From Fundidesulfovibrio putealis DSM 16056 (GTDB lineage Bacteria; Desulfobacterota; Desulfovibrionia; Desulfovibrionales; Desulfovibrionaceae), in NCBI RefSeq assembly GCF_000429325.1, contig NZ_AUBQ01000013.1, positions 186,001-250,000 of the forward strand: DNA of 64,000 bases, read 5' to 3'. The position numbers and the translations under genes were made by a program. A model generated the notes under the pieces. It made no database searches. It worked only from the letters and a program-made list of their open reading frames with translations, and had not been told where the DNA came from. Of this stretch, positions 17,508 to 25,921 are shown piece by piece (within the stretch, counting starts at the first letter, position 1; the number at the start of each line of letters is the position of its first letter).

Positions 17508-17936
17508 ATGGATGAGGCGACAACCCTGCGAACCCACCTGAAAAACACCTTCAAGCAGCTCTCCGACGCCGACGTGGAAGACCTGGCGTCCAAGATCGAG
17601 GTCGTGCGCGAGAACTACAAGTTCCGCTACGGCAAGCTCATGGACTACGCCCAGTTCTTCGCCGGAGTCGTCATGAGCGTGGAACTCGAGAACCACAGCT
17701 CCTTCCCCAGGGCCGTAGAGATCGAAGACCTGGCCACCGGCGTGTCCATGGGACGCATCTTCTTCAACCCCTGGCAGCGCAAGACCGTCAACCTGACGGC
17801 GCTGTGCGGCGGATTCGGGCGTCTGCGCTACAAGACCCCCAAGATGCAGACCTTCGTTGAGACCCCCTTCCTGCAGGAAGGCGAAGTGTACCGCTTCACC
17901 CACGCCCGCGCCACCATCGCCGGGCCTAATTCGTAA
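17508..17936 (+). CDS. Hypothetical protein
   Basis: 142 residues beginning MDEATTLRTHLKNTFKQ. TAAGGAGG stands seven bases before the ATG at 17508, so this start is preferred to an in-frame ATG at 17394 that would add a 38-residue Ala-rich stretch. The first half is helical and polar; the second has strands with conserved-looking VSMGRIFFNPWQRKTVNLT. No signal peptide, membrane segment or known domain. It directly follows the ackA-bounded cassette, and codon use is again that of the host. Confidence 0.7.
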   Translation: MDEATTLRTHLKNTFKQLSDADVEDLASKIEVVRENYKFRYGKLMDYAQFFAGVVMSVELENHSSFPRAVEIEDLATGVSMGRIFFNPWQRKTVNLTALCGGFGRLRYKTPKMQTFVETPFLQEGEVYRFTHARATIAGPNS

Positions 17937-18082
17937 CGGGCGAACCGGTCGGGGGTATCCCCCGCCAGTCGCAGGACTCCCGGGCGCTGTCCAAGGCATT
18001 GCCAGCCGCTAGGGGACATCGCACGCGAGTTGCCGAAAGCCGCCGGGGACGCCTCCCACCCCGGCGTTTGGAGGCAGACGCC

Positions 18083-18412
18083 ATGACAGATTCCAAGCCC
18101 CCCTACACCATCGCGGACAAGCTCCCCATCGTGGCCACCCCGGACGTGAAGGTCACGCTCATGACCTACGCCCCCGGCCAGGAAGTCCCCTGGCACACCC
18201 ACACCACGGTCACGGACGCCACCTTCTGCCTGGAAGGCAACGTGAGCCTCGATTTTCGCGGCCCCGAAGAGTCCGCATCCCTGCAATGCGGCGACTGGCG
18301 CGAGGTCGCGCCCGGACGCGCCCACCGGGTGCGCTGCCTGGGTCCCGGACCCTGCCGGGTGCTGCTTGTGCAGGGTGTTGGAGCATACGATTTCGTGCCG
18401 GACGCCTCCTGA
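18083..18412 (+). CDS. Single-domain cupin protein
   Basis: 109 residues. The cupin motifs are seen: EVPWHTHTTVTDATFCLEG (motif 1, metal histidines) and GRAHRVRCLGPGPCRVLLVQ (motif 2). Such small cupins bind a metal and may be dioxygenases, isomerases or sugar/metabolite sensors. The start is fixed by GGAGG before the ATG at 18083. Substrate unknown. It stands alone between the hypothetical gene at 17508 and the YjfK-like gene. Confidence 0.75.
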   Translation: MTDSKPPYTIADKLPIVATPDVKVTLMTYAPGQEVPWHTHTTVTDATFCLEGNVSLDFRGPEESASLQCGDWREVAPGRAHRVRCLGPGPCRVLLVQGVGAYDFVPDAS

Positions 18413-18751
18413 CCGGGGGCTTACTCCGGACCGCCTGGAACCTCCAGGTTGCGGGTTTGCTGACGCGGGCCTTGCCCCCCGCGTTTTCCGAAGCGTCCCG
18501 AACCTTCCCGGCATAGCGTCCGCCGCGCCGCCCTTCCTGTCGGGACAGTGGTCCCGACCAGCCCCAAACGACGGTACAGGACGTTTTATTCGTCACCCTC
18601 GTGAAATCATGAACAGGATTTCATTTTGTCCCCGCCCCTGTTTGCTCTAGTGATTACCCTTGCTTCCGGCTCCGCCGACCTGCATCGGCCCCCTTGCGCT
18701 TTGCAGCGGGAGTCTTAAACTGAATTGCGTCCAAAGAGACAAGGAGCATGC
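18413..18751. other. Non-coding gap with a perfect hairpin
   Basis: No gene is seen in these 339 bp. At 18539-18558 there is a perfect hairpin, GTCGGGAC-AGTG-GTCCCGAC, without a T-run. The last 150 bp are AT-richer and probably hold the promoter of the gene at 18752. Confidence 0.4.
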
Positions 18752-19387
18752 ATGTTCTGGAAGACCAGCAAGGAGAAGAAAAATTATCCCGGCTTTCCCA
18801 CCCTGCCAGACACCCTGCGCATCGGCGCCATCGTGTCCATCGAGCCGGGCGAAGCCCTGCGCTATGAGGGCCTGGACCTGGCCCTGCCCCTGCCACAGGG
18901 CGAGATGGTGGTGGAGGCGGTCTCCGGCATGGAGCTGTTCGGCCTCACCATCATCCGGGCCTACGTGAAAACCGGCGAGCGCCAGGCGCTGTTCCAGTTC
19001 CAGCAACAAAAGGACGGCACGGTCATCGACGTGAACTGCCTCCAGGTGCTTCAGGAAATCTATCCCGGCAGCGAGTCCGACTGGGGTCAGTGGCTGGGCG
19101 AGGGCGGGCTGATCGGCGGCGCGGACCTGACCTCCCCCCAGGGAGCGACCTACGCGCGCGACTGGGGCGACGGGAGCTACTCCCCGCCCTTCGACGCGCA
19201 GGAGAAGATCTTCACCGCGCCGGACTCGGCCCCCATCGTGGTGAACCACAAGATGATGCTCTACAGCCGCGAGATCGCCGACACGCAGGAGTTCATGCTC
19301 CTCTCCGCAGACGAGGAGCCAGGCCAGGCCCTGGTGCGCTGCCTGACCGGCGTGGTGATGACCCCGCAGGCCCTGAAGATTTTCTAG
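18752..19387 (+). CDS. DUF2491 / YjfK-like protein
   Basis: 211 residues, MFWKTSKEKKNYPGFP onward, cytoplasmic. The order of segments (LRIGAIVSIEPGEALRYEG; FGLTIIRAYVKTG; FTAPDSAPIVVNHKMMLYSR) fits the DUF2491 family represented by E. coli YjfK. In E. coli the gene lies beside the PspA-like yjfJ; here a PspA-like gene follows two genes downstream. AAGGAG lies just before the ATG. Biochemical role unknown; association with membrane or envelope stress is inferred from the neighbourhood. Confidence 0.7.
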   Translation: MFWKTSKEKKNYPGFPTLPDTLRIGAIVSIEPGEALRYEGLDLALPLPQGEMVVEAVSGMELFGLTIIRAYVKTGERQALFQFQQQKDGTVIDVNCLQVLQEIYPGSESDWGQWLGEGGLIGGADLTSPQGATYARDWGDGSYSPPFDAQEKIFTAPDSAPIVVNHKMMLYSREIADTQEFMLLSADEEPGQALVRCLTGVVMTPQALKIF

Positions 19388-19582
19388 TGTCGCGTTTTTA
19401 AAAATATGACCATGTTTTTACAAACAAAACACATGGTTCTCTTGTCTTAGGCTCATACACTGTATGAACGTATTTTGAGAAAGCATTTTCGCGCTGCAAA
19501 GTGTCACGGACGCTGCCCCCAAGGACACGCGTCCCAAAGCCGTTTCCCGTGTTCATGAAACGTTTCAAGAGGTAGACCAGAC

Positions 19583-20557
19583 ATGCGACCCAGTTCGATT
19601 CTGGCCCTGGCCGTGGCCCTGATGCTCGTTGTCGGCCCCACGGGCCTCGTCTTCGCCAAGAAAAGCGGCGGAGGCTCCTTCTCCTCCGGCGGCAGCCGTT
19701 CCGGCTCCTCGGGCTGGTCCAGTTCAAGCCGCCCGAGCACTCCGGCCCCGGCGCCGTCTTCTCCCTCGTCTGGCTCGTCCGGGTGGTCAACCAGCAAGCC
19801 AGCTCCCACACAGTCCGCTCCTTCCGGGCAGCCGAGCGCTCCCGCGCAGAGCTCCCCCTCGGCGTCCGGCGGCTTCTCCAACACGACCGGAGCGACGTCG
19901 GGCGCAGCCTCCAAGTCCGCCGGGACGTCGGCCTTCTCGTCTTCGGGCGCGGACGCGGCCAAGCGCCAGGCCGCCACGAGCTCCTACCAGGGCTACCAGG
20001 GCCTGTATTCCAAGTCCGGCAACGCGGTCCCTGGCCAGGTGAGCACCGGCAAGCCCATCCTGAACCAGAACCGCACCTTCGGCTCCTACAAGGATTACAA
20101 CGGCTACCGCGACAACTACTACGCCGGACGCGGCTACGCAGCCCCCGGCTACGCCTTCAACAGCTTCTCCCGGTTCGGCATGTGGGACGCCATGTTCATG
20201 TGGTTCATGCTCTCCAACCTGACCTCCGGGGCGGGCTTTTTCCACAACAACCAGAGCGATCCCGGCGTGAAGGCCTTCAAGGAAGAGGCTGCCAAGCTGG
20301 CCGAATCCAACGCGGACCTCAAGAAGCAGCTGGACGAGATGAACGCCAAGCTGGACGGCATGAAGAAGGAAGGCGTCCCGGTGGAACCCGGCACGGTGCC
20401 CAAGGACGTGGACCCCAACATCGCCCTGGCCGATCCCAAGATTGACGAGTCCATGGGCGATTCCGGAAAGTCCTCGGGCGGGCTGTTCTGGCCCATCGCC
20501 ACCATGGTGGTGCTGGGCGGCGGCGCGCTCTGGATGTTCAACCGCAGGCGCGGCTGA
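19583..20557 (+). CDS. Exported Ser/Gly-rich protein with C-terminal anchor
   Basis: 324 residues. A signal peptide (about 1-25) is followed by about 100 residues rich in Ser, Gly, Pro and Ala, then a Tyr/Asn-rich region (YKDYNGYRDNYYAGRGY), a hydrophobic helix (FGMWDAMFMWFMLSN), a coiled coil (about 228-265, LKKQLDEMNAKLDGMKKEG) and a final membrane helix before NRRRG. The topology suggests a surface or periplasmic protein anchored in the inner membrane. It lies between the YjfK-like and PspA-like genes. No family is recognised with confidence. Confidence 0.75.
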   Translation: MRPSSILALAVALMLVVGPTGLVFAKKSGGGSFSSGGSRSGSSGWSSSSRPSTPAPAPSSPSSGSSGWSTSKPAPTQSAPSGQPSAPAQSSPSASGGFSNTTGATSGAASKSAGTSAFSSSGADAAKRQAATSSYQGYQGLYSKSGNAVPGQVSTGKPILNQNRTFGSYKDYNGYRDNYYAGRGYAAPGYAFNSFSRFGMWDAMFMWFMLSNLTSGAGFFHNNQSDPGVKAFKEEAAKLAESNADLKKQLDEMNAKLDGMKKEGVPVEPGTVPKDVDPNIALADPKIDESMGDSGKSSGGLFWPIATMVVLGGGALWMFNRRRG

Positions 20558-20649
20558 TCCCGCATTTTTCGCGTTTCTCAACTCTGACCGGTCAAACCAA
20601 GCGCTCCCGCCACGGCGGACGTGGCGCATGACCCCTCAAGGAGATTTGA

Positions 20650-21417
20650 ATGATCAATTTCGTGAAGCACTTTTTCGTGAAGAAGGCCCAGGACGCCCAG
20701 TCCGGGTTCGTGAAGCTGCTGGTCGAATTCGACCCGGAGACCGCCTCCGAGGCCGAGATTTCCGAATTGGACGAGGCGCTGACCAAGCTGACCAAGCAGA
20801 TGGTGGACGCCAAGAACGCCTGGGCGCGCGAAGAGCGCGAGGCCCAGGAGATCCAGAAGAACTACGACCTGCGCCTCTCCGCGGCTGAACGCCTCCAGGC
20901 CAAGGCCGACGCTGCCTCCTCCCCCGAGGAAAAGGCCCAGATCGAGGCCAGTCTGGCGAACCTGTTGGGCGAGCTGGAAAAGATGGTCCCGGAGATCGAC
21001 CGCGAACAGCGCGAAGCCGACGAGGCCAAGGTCTATTACGACGAGCTGTCCCAGGCCGTGAAATCCGCCGCCGAGCGCCTGAAGACCGCCCGCGAGCGCC
21101 TGTCCGACGCCAAGCGGCGCATGGACGTGGCCAAGGTGCGCATGGAGCGCGCCCAGGAGCAGGAAGAGCGCGCCAAGGTGGTGGCCGGCATCAAGCAGCA
21201 GGCCAACAACCTGGGCACAGCCTTTGACGCCATGACCCAGAAGGCCCACGAGATGGAGAGCAAGGCCGAGGTGTCCGCCCAAAAGACCCAGCTCCTGGCC
21301 CCGCCCAAGTCCGAGGACCCCATCCTGGCCCAGGCCCTGAAGGAGGCCGCCGGAGAGACCTCGCAGCCGCAGCAGCAGAGCCTGGCCGACCGACTGGCCT
21401 CGCTCAAGAAGAAATAG
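20650..21417 (+). CDS. PspA/IM30 family (YjfJ-like) membrane-stress protein
   Basis: 255 residues, nearly all long charged helix (about 30-220), with an N-terminal amphipathic helix MINFVKHFFVKKAQD. PspA/IM30 proteins assemble into rings or rods on the inner face of the membrane and preserve the proton gradient under stress. AAGGAG precedes the ATG. The companion YjfK-like gene upstream supports a YjfJ-type member over true PspA; no pspF, pspB or pspC is present. A strong terminator follows 22 bp after the stop, so this is the end of the operon. Confidence 0.8.
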   Translation: MINFVKHFFVKKAQDAQSGFVKLLVEFDPETASEAEISELDEALTKLTKQMVDAKNAWAREEREAQEIQKNYDLRLSAAERLQAKADAASSPEEKAQIEASLANLLGELEKMVPEIDREQREADEAKVYYDELSQAVKSAAERLKTARERLSDAKRRMDVAKVRMERAQEQEERAKVVAGIKQQANNLGTAFDAMTQKAHEMESKAEVSAQKTQLLAPPKSEDPILAQALKEAAGETSQPQQQSLADRLASLKKK

Positions 21418-21439
21418 TCCCCCGCCACGCAACGAACAC

Positions 21440-21481
21440 GGCTCCCGGACGGTGCAACCGTCCGGGAGCCTTTCTCTTTTT
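21440..21481 (+). terminator. Rho-independent terminator after PspA-like gene
   Basis: GGCTCCCGGACGG pairs with CCGTCCGGGAGCC across the loop TGCAA, followed by TTTCTCTTTTT. The 13-bp perfect stem and T-rich tail are a textbook terminator. Confidence 0.92.
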
Positions 21482-21601
21482 CATCCTGCCATCGACAACG
21501 CCGCCGGGAACACGCAGACCTATAAGGGTGTGCAGAGGGCGCAGCCCTTTGCCCGCCGGAGGCTTCTTCCCCGGCTCACTCCCCCGCCCTTCTCCCCTTA
21601 C

Positions 21602-24600
21602 TCAGTCCAGATACGCGTGCAGCCTCAGCGCCTGCAAACAGAACGCCTCCAGCCGGGCTTCTATCAACTGCGGGAAGGGGTTGCCGTCCGTTTCCAACGC
21701 CAAAAACGGCAGCGTGCCGCGCGCCTGCGGCGGAAGCTTGCGTGTGCGCCAGGGGTACAGCTGCGCCAGCGCGTCCGTGTCGAAGGAGCGCGCAAGCACG
21801 GCCTCGGCCAGCCGCGTGGGCATGCAGCCGAACGGCCCCACGGCGATGACCCCGCAGGCCGGGGCCAGAATTTCGTGGAATGCCGCGCCCACGGTGAGGA
21901 TGGCCTCCCCGGTGAGCAGCGGCGACACGTAGGGCGCGCCCGCACGGATCAGCTCGCCCGTCTCCGGCGCGTGCGGGCTTATCAGGCCGCTTGGCAGGAG
22001 CGCTTCGCGCACCTGCTGGAAACAGCGTTTCTTGAACCACTGCTTGAAACGCCCCTGGAAACCGGCTTTCGCCGTGATTCCGGCATTTTGCAGCCAGTCC
22101 GTGTAGAACACCCACTCGCTGACCGGAGAGGTGCGCACAGCGACGCCCTTGGCCGCCAGCCGTTCAACCAGCCCCTGGCGGGAGATGGGGTCGTGACGCA
22201 CGTAGATCTCGCCCAGCAGTGCCACGGTGGGGATGTGCTCGCGGGAGACGCGCATGGGGATGCGCGACAGCTCTGCGGCCACGAGGCGCATCTGGGCCAA
22301 CGCACCCTTCCAGGAGCCGCCAAGAGCCGTTTCCACGCGTTTGAGGCATGCTTCCAGCAGGCTCAGGGCCTCCACGGGATCAGCAGCCCCGGCCAGCAGG
22401 CTGGAGCGCATCTCCTCGAAGAAGTCGCCGGTCACTGTGCCGCGCCAGATGGCCAGGGTCACGACGCTGGGCAGCCCGGCGTAGCCGTTGTCCGCGCAGG
22501 GAGAGAGCACGGCCACGTCCTGGATGTCCAGCCGTTTGAGCATCCGCGAGGTGAACTCGCCGTACTGGCCGAAGCGGCAGGGGCCTTTTGCGCCGGGCAT
22601 GAAGTAGGCCGTGGCCTCGCCTGCGGGGCGGGCGTCCAGATAGTCCAGCAGCGTGCCCACCGTCAGTTGCAGGGGCAGGCACTCCTTGCAGCTGGAGTTG
22701 CCGCGCCCGCGAGCCAGGGCTGCCTCGCCTGCGGGTGGCAGCGCAACGGCGCGCACGCCGCATCCGGACAGGGCGCTGGCCGCCAGGGCCGTTCCGTAGG
22801 GGTTCATGCTGGGGATGGCCAGCCGGACGCGCTCATGGGTCAGGGGCAGCCACACGCCGCCAGGGAGGGCGATCCCCGCCTGCCTGTTGCGGGACTCCAT
22901 GCGGGCCACGGGAGTGCCATTGGAGCCGGGCCGCACCACACGCTTTGAACTTGCGGCGCGCTGCTCCAGCCTGCGGTGGTTGTCCGCGATGTCCAGGAAG
23001 GCCTCCAGGCGCGTCTCCAGCCCCGCGTCGGCGGTGTGGCTGTCCAGTTCCAGGGTGAGGGAGGGCTTGCCGCCCATCTCGTCGCGGAAATAGCCCAGCA
23101 GGAAGGAATCCGGCCCGCAGGAGAAGTTGGTAATGTATGCGCCGAAGAGCTTGGGGTGGGCCGCCGCATAGCGGGCTGAGGAGAGAATCACCCGGCCCTG
23201 GCCCCAGTACATGGCTGGGATCGCGGCGTCTTCCTGGCTGATGGGCAGCATGTCGCAGGGGATGACCATGGCCCCGCGCGTGGCCAGTTTCTCCGGCACG
23301 GCCTTGTTGGCCTCGGGCGCGAAGGCGTTGTAGCTGCGCCCGAACAGCGCCACGCCCATAAGGTCCGGCTCGTCCTCCAGGCGCGTGAGGGCCTCGCGCC
23401 CCATGTCCGCGATGTCGCGGCGACAGAGGATCTGGGCCTCGAGCCCGGCCTGGAAGGCCTGGCGCGCCCGGAAGGCGTCGGCGCCCAGGGCGCGGGCCGT
23501 CTCCAGGAACGCACCCTGCGCGCCGGACAAACCCTGTGCGAAATCCAACGCCGGAGCCAGCAGGCGCGGGCCGTACGCGGCAAGCTCCGGGAATGCGCTG
23601 CCCAGGTAGAAGGGCTCGCCCTGCAGGAGCACGCAGGTGCAGGAGGCGTCCTGCCCCGGCGCGCCCGGAACGGAGCGCACGTGCGGCAGGAACACCGCGT
23701 CCGGGCTTTTGGAAAGCAGATCGCCCATGAAGCCGTGGGCCAGCTCCGCCGGGAAGCACAGGGCCGAGGTGCGGCGCTGCACGCCTGCCGGGTCCACGCG
23801 CTCCGGGAGGACAACATCATAGCCCAGCTCCGCGAAGAAGCCTCGGAACAGGGGGAAGTAGGTGTTCACCAGATAGGAGCGCGAAAGCCCCACCACTGGC
23901 TTCCCTGACCCTTCTGGGGGGACGTAGCCGCGATACACCCGGCGCTGGCGGGCCTGGACAAGATCCAGGCTGGCCGCGTCCGGCGACCTGCCCTGGCGCA
24001 GGTTCTCGAAGCGGTTGCAGATGCCGCCGAAGGGGTGGACCTTGCCGCCCACCTCGATGCGCGCGATGCGGCAGCCCCGGTCGCAGCCTTCCTGGCCGCC
24101 CTTGCCGCCCCGGCAGGTGAACGGCTCCCTGGATACGGCCTCACGCCCGGCCAGATCGTCCAGGTCGAACGACGACTCCGGCAGCAGCCCCTGGCGCATG
24201 CGCTGGTCGATGACCAGGGCCACGCCCACCGCGCCCATGAGCCCTGGCTCGGGCGGCACAACGATGCGCTTGCCCGTGAGCATGGCCATGGCCGCAGGAA
24301 CGGCGCGGTTGTAGCACACGCCGCCCTGCATGAAGACCCGCTGGCCCACGGGGCGGCTGCCCTTCACGCGGCTTACGTAGTTCAGGCAGACCGAGTGCAC
24401 CAGCCCGGCCAGGATGTCCTCCAGGGCAAGGCCCTCCTGCACGGCAAGCTTGATGTCGGAGCTTATGAACGCGGCGCACTGGTCGTTGAAGTTGGGGGTG
24501 GTGGCGGCCTTCAGGGCCAGGCCCGCAATGTCGCGGGTGTCCACGCCAAGCGATTCGCGGGCGGACTCCTCCAGGAAGGAGCCTGTGCCCGCGCTGCACG

Positions 24601-25885
24601 CCTCGTTCATGGCCGAGTCGCAGGGGTGGCCCTGGGAGAGGAAGGTGTACTTGGCGTCCTGGCCGCCGATCTCGAAGATGGTGTCCACCTGGGGGTCGTA
24701 GTGCGCGGCGGCGGCGGCGTGGGCCACGATCTCGTTTATGGCCGCCGTGGCCTGGCCGTGCAGCGCGGCGATGGCCCGCCCCGAGCCCGTGACGCCGTGC
24801 CCCACGATGCGCACCGGCGCGCCAAGCTGGCGGGCAAGGCTCGCGTAGACCAGGCGGGACGCGCCTACGGGATCGCCCTCGGTGCGCAGGTACTCCCCGG
24901 CCAGCACGGCCAGATCGCTGCAGCGCAGCACCACGCCCTTGGTGGTGGTGGAGCCCACGTCCAGGCCCAGGAGCACCTCGTCGCCGGGCTGGGCCTCCCC
25001 GCGCGGGTGCTCCTTGAAATCGACCAGATGCAGCGACTTGGCCAGCGGCGCAAGCAGGGTGAAGCTGGCCGGACGCGCCGTGAACACCGAACCGTCCCCA
25101 GGCGGCTGCGGACGATGTTCCATGGCCCACAGGGCCGCGCCAAGCGCCTCGAACCAGGGAGCGGACTCGGGGATGATCAGGTCGCTGATGTCATCGCGCA
25201 GGAAGCGTGCCATGGAGGCGTTGGCCGAGCAGCCGCCCGCCAGCAGAACCCGGCCCCGCGCCTTGTCCGGCAGAAGCTCCAGGCATTTCCCGGCCATCAT
25301 GCGCCCAAGGCCCGCCACGATGGAGTCGCGGGGCGCGCCCTTGTTCAGGGCGTGGGTGCAGTCGGACTTGCAGAACACCGAGCAGCGCCCCGACACGGCG
25401 TACGGGTCGGCCTGCTGGTCCAGGTCGCCGAGCTGCGGGACGGAGAGGCCCATTCGCCCCAGTTGCTGGGCCAGAAATTCGCCGGTGCCCGACGCGCATT
25501 TGTTGCCGGAGCGGATGTCGCGCACGCGGCCAGCTCCGTCCAGGCCGTAGGCCATGAAGGTCTCGCCGCCGACGGAGAGGACCGTGACGCCGCCCACCTG
25601 AGCGCCCAGCACGAAAGCGGCGGCCAGTTCGACGGCCTCCGGTTCGGAGAGCGAGGGCAGGCGGACGAGGTTTCTGAGTTTTCTGCCGGTGACGGCCAGG
25701 GGAAGGGAGCGCCAGCCGGGCTCGGCGTCGAGCATGGCGTGCAGGGTGTCTGTGGGATTGCCGCCGTGGGAGCGGTTCTCGGCATGGAGGATTCGCACGT
25801 CGCCGTCGGACGCGGCCAGGCGGACCAATCCGATGGACGACGCGCCCAGGCACAGCCCCAGGGCTTCGCGCACAGCCGAACTCAT
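21602..25885 (-). CDS. Giant 2-hydroxyacyl-CoA dehydratase activator-like protein
   Basis: 1427 residues. Two BcrAD/BadFG-type ASKHA ATPase domains stand in tandem (about 1-280 and 305-570), then a DUF2229 region (about 660-1000) and a HgdB/FldB-like dehydratase-subunit region. The second ATPase has the full phosphate loop GLDVGSTTTKGVV and cluster cysteines in NEACSAGTGSF and NDQCAAF. The first has a weakened loop (CLGASSIGLVRL) but keeps NKCASGTGEF and RCSVFCKSDC. Archetypal activators use a [4Fe-4S] cluster and ATP to fire one electron into radical dehydratases. This fused form is widespread in anaerobes and its substrate is not established. It is a single long frame, apparently intact. 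Confidence 0.85.
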   Translation of the reverse strand: MSSAVREALGLCLGASSIGLVRLAASDGDVRILHAENRSHGGNPTDTLHAMLDAEPGWRSLPLAVTGRKLRNLVRLPSLSEPEAVELAAAFVLGAQVGGVTVLSVGGETFMAYGLDGAGRVRDIRSGNKCASGTGEFLAQQLGRMGLSVPQLGDLDQQADPYAVSGRCSVFCKSDCTHALNKGAPRDSIVAGLGRMMAGKCLELLPDKARGRVLLAGGCSANASMARFLRDDISDLIIPESAPWFEALGAALWAMEHRPQPPGDGSVFTARPASFTLLAPLAKSLHLVDFKEHPRGEAQPGDEVLLGLDVGSTTTKGVVLRCSDLAVLAGEYLRTEGDPVGASRLVYASLARQLGAPVRIVGHGVTGSGRAIAALHGQATAAINEIVAHAAAAAHYDPQVDTIFEIGGQDAKYTFLSQGHPCDSAMNEACSAGTGSFLEESARESLGVDTRDIAGLALKAATTPNFNDQCAAFISSDIKLAVQEGLALEDILAGLVHSVCLNYVSRVKGSRPVGQRVFMQGGVCYNRAVPAAMAMLTGKRIVVPPEPGLMGAVGVALVIDQRMRQGLLPESSFDLDDLAGREAVSREPFTCRGGKGGQEGCDRGCRIARIEVGGKVHPFGGICNRFENLRQGRSPDAASLDLVQARQRRVYRGYVPPEGSGKPVVGLSRSYLVNTYFPLFRGFFAELGYDVVLPERVDPAGVQRRTSALCFPAELAHGFMGDLLSKSPDAVFLPHVRSVPGAPGQDASCTCVLLQGEPFYLGSAFPELAAYGPRLLAPALDFAQGLSGAQGAFLETARALGADAFRARQAFQAGLEAQILCRRDIADMGREALTRLEDEPDLMGVALFGRSYNAFAPEANKAVPEKLATRGAMVIPCDMLPISQEDAAIPAMYWGQGRVILSSARYAAAHPKLFGAYITNFSCGPDSFLLGYFRDEMGGKPSLTLELDSHTADAGLETRLEAFLDIADNHRRLEQRAASSKRVVRPGSNGTPVARMESRNRQAGIALPGGVWLPLTHERVRLAIPSMNPYGTALAASALSGCGVRAVALPPAGEAALARGRGNSSCKECLPLQLTVGTLLDYLDARPAGEATAYFMPGAKGPCRFGQYGEFTSRMLKRLDIQDVAVLSPCADNGYAGLPSVVTLAIWRGTVTGDFFEEMRSSLLAGAADPVEALSLLEACLKRVETALGGSWKGALAQMRLVAAELSRIPMRVSREHIPTVALLGEIYVRHDPISRQGLVERLAAKGVAVRTSPVSEWVFYTDWLQNAGITAKAGFQGRFKQWFKKRCFQQVREALLPSGLISPHAPETGELIRAGAPYVSPLLTGEAILTVGAAFHEILAPACGVIAVGPFGCMPTRLAEAVLARSFDTDALAQLYPWRTRKLPPQARGTLPFLALETDGNPFPQLIEARLEAFCLQALRLHAYLD

Positions 25886-25921
25886 GAGCGTTTCGTCCTG
25901 TGGTGGAGTTCCTGTTCGGGT

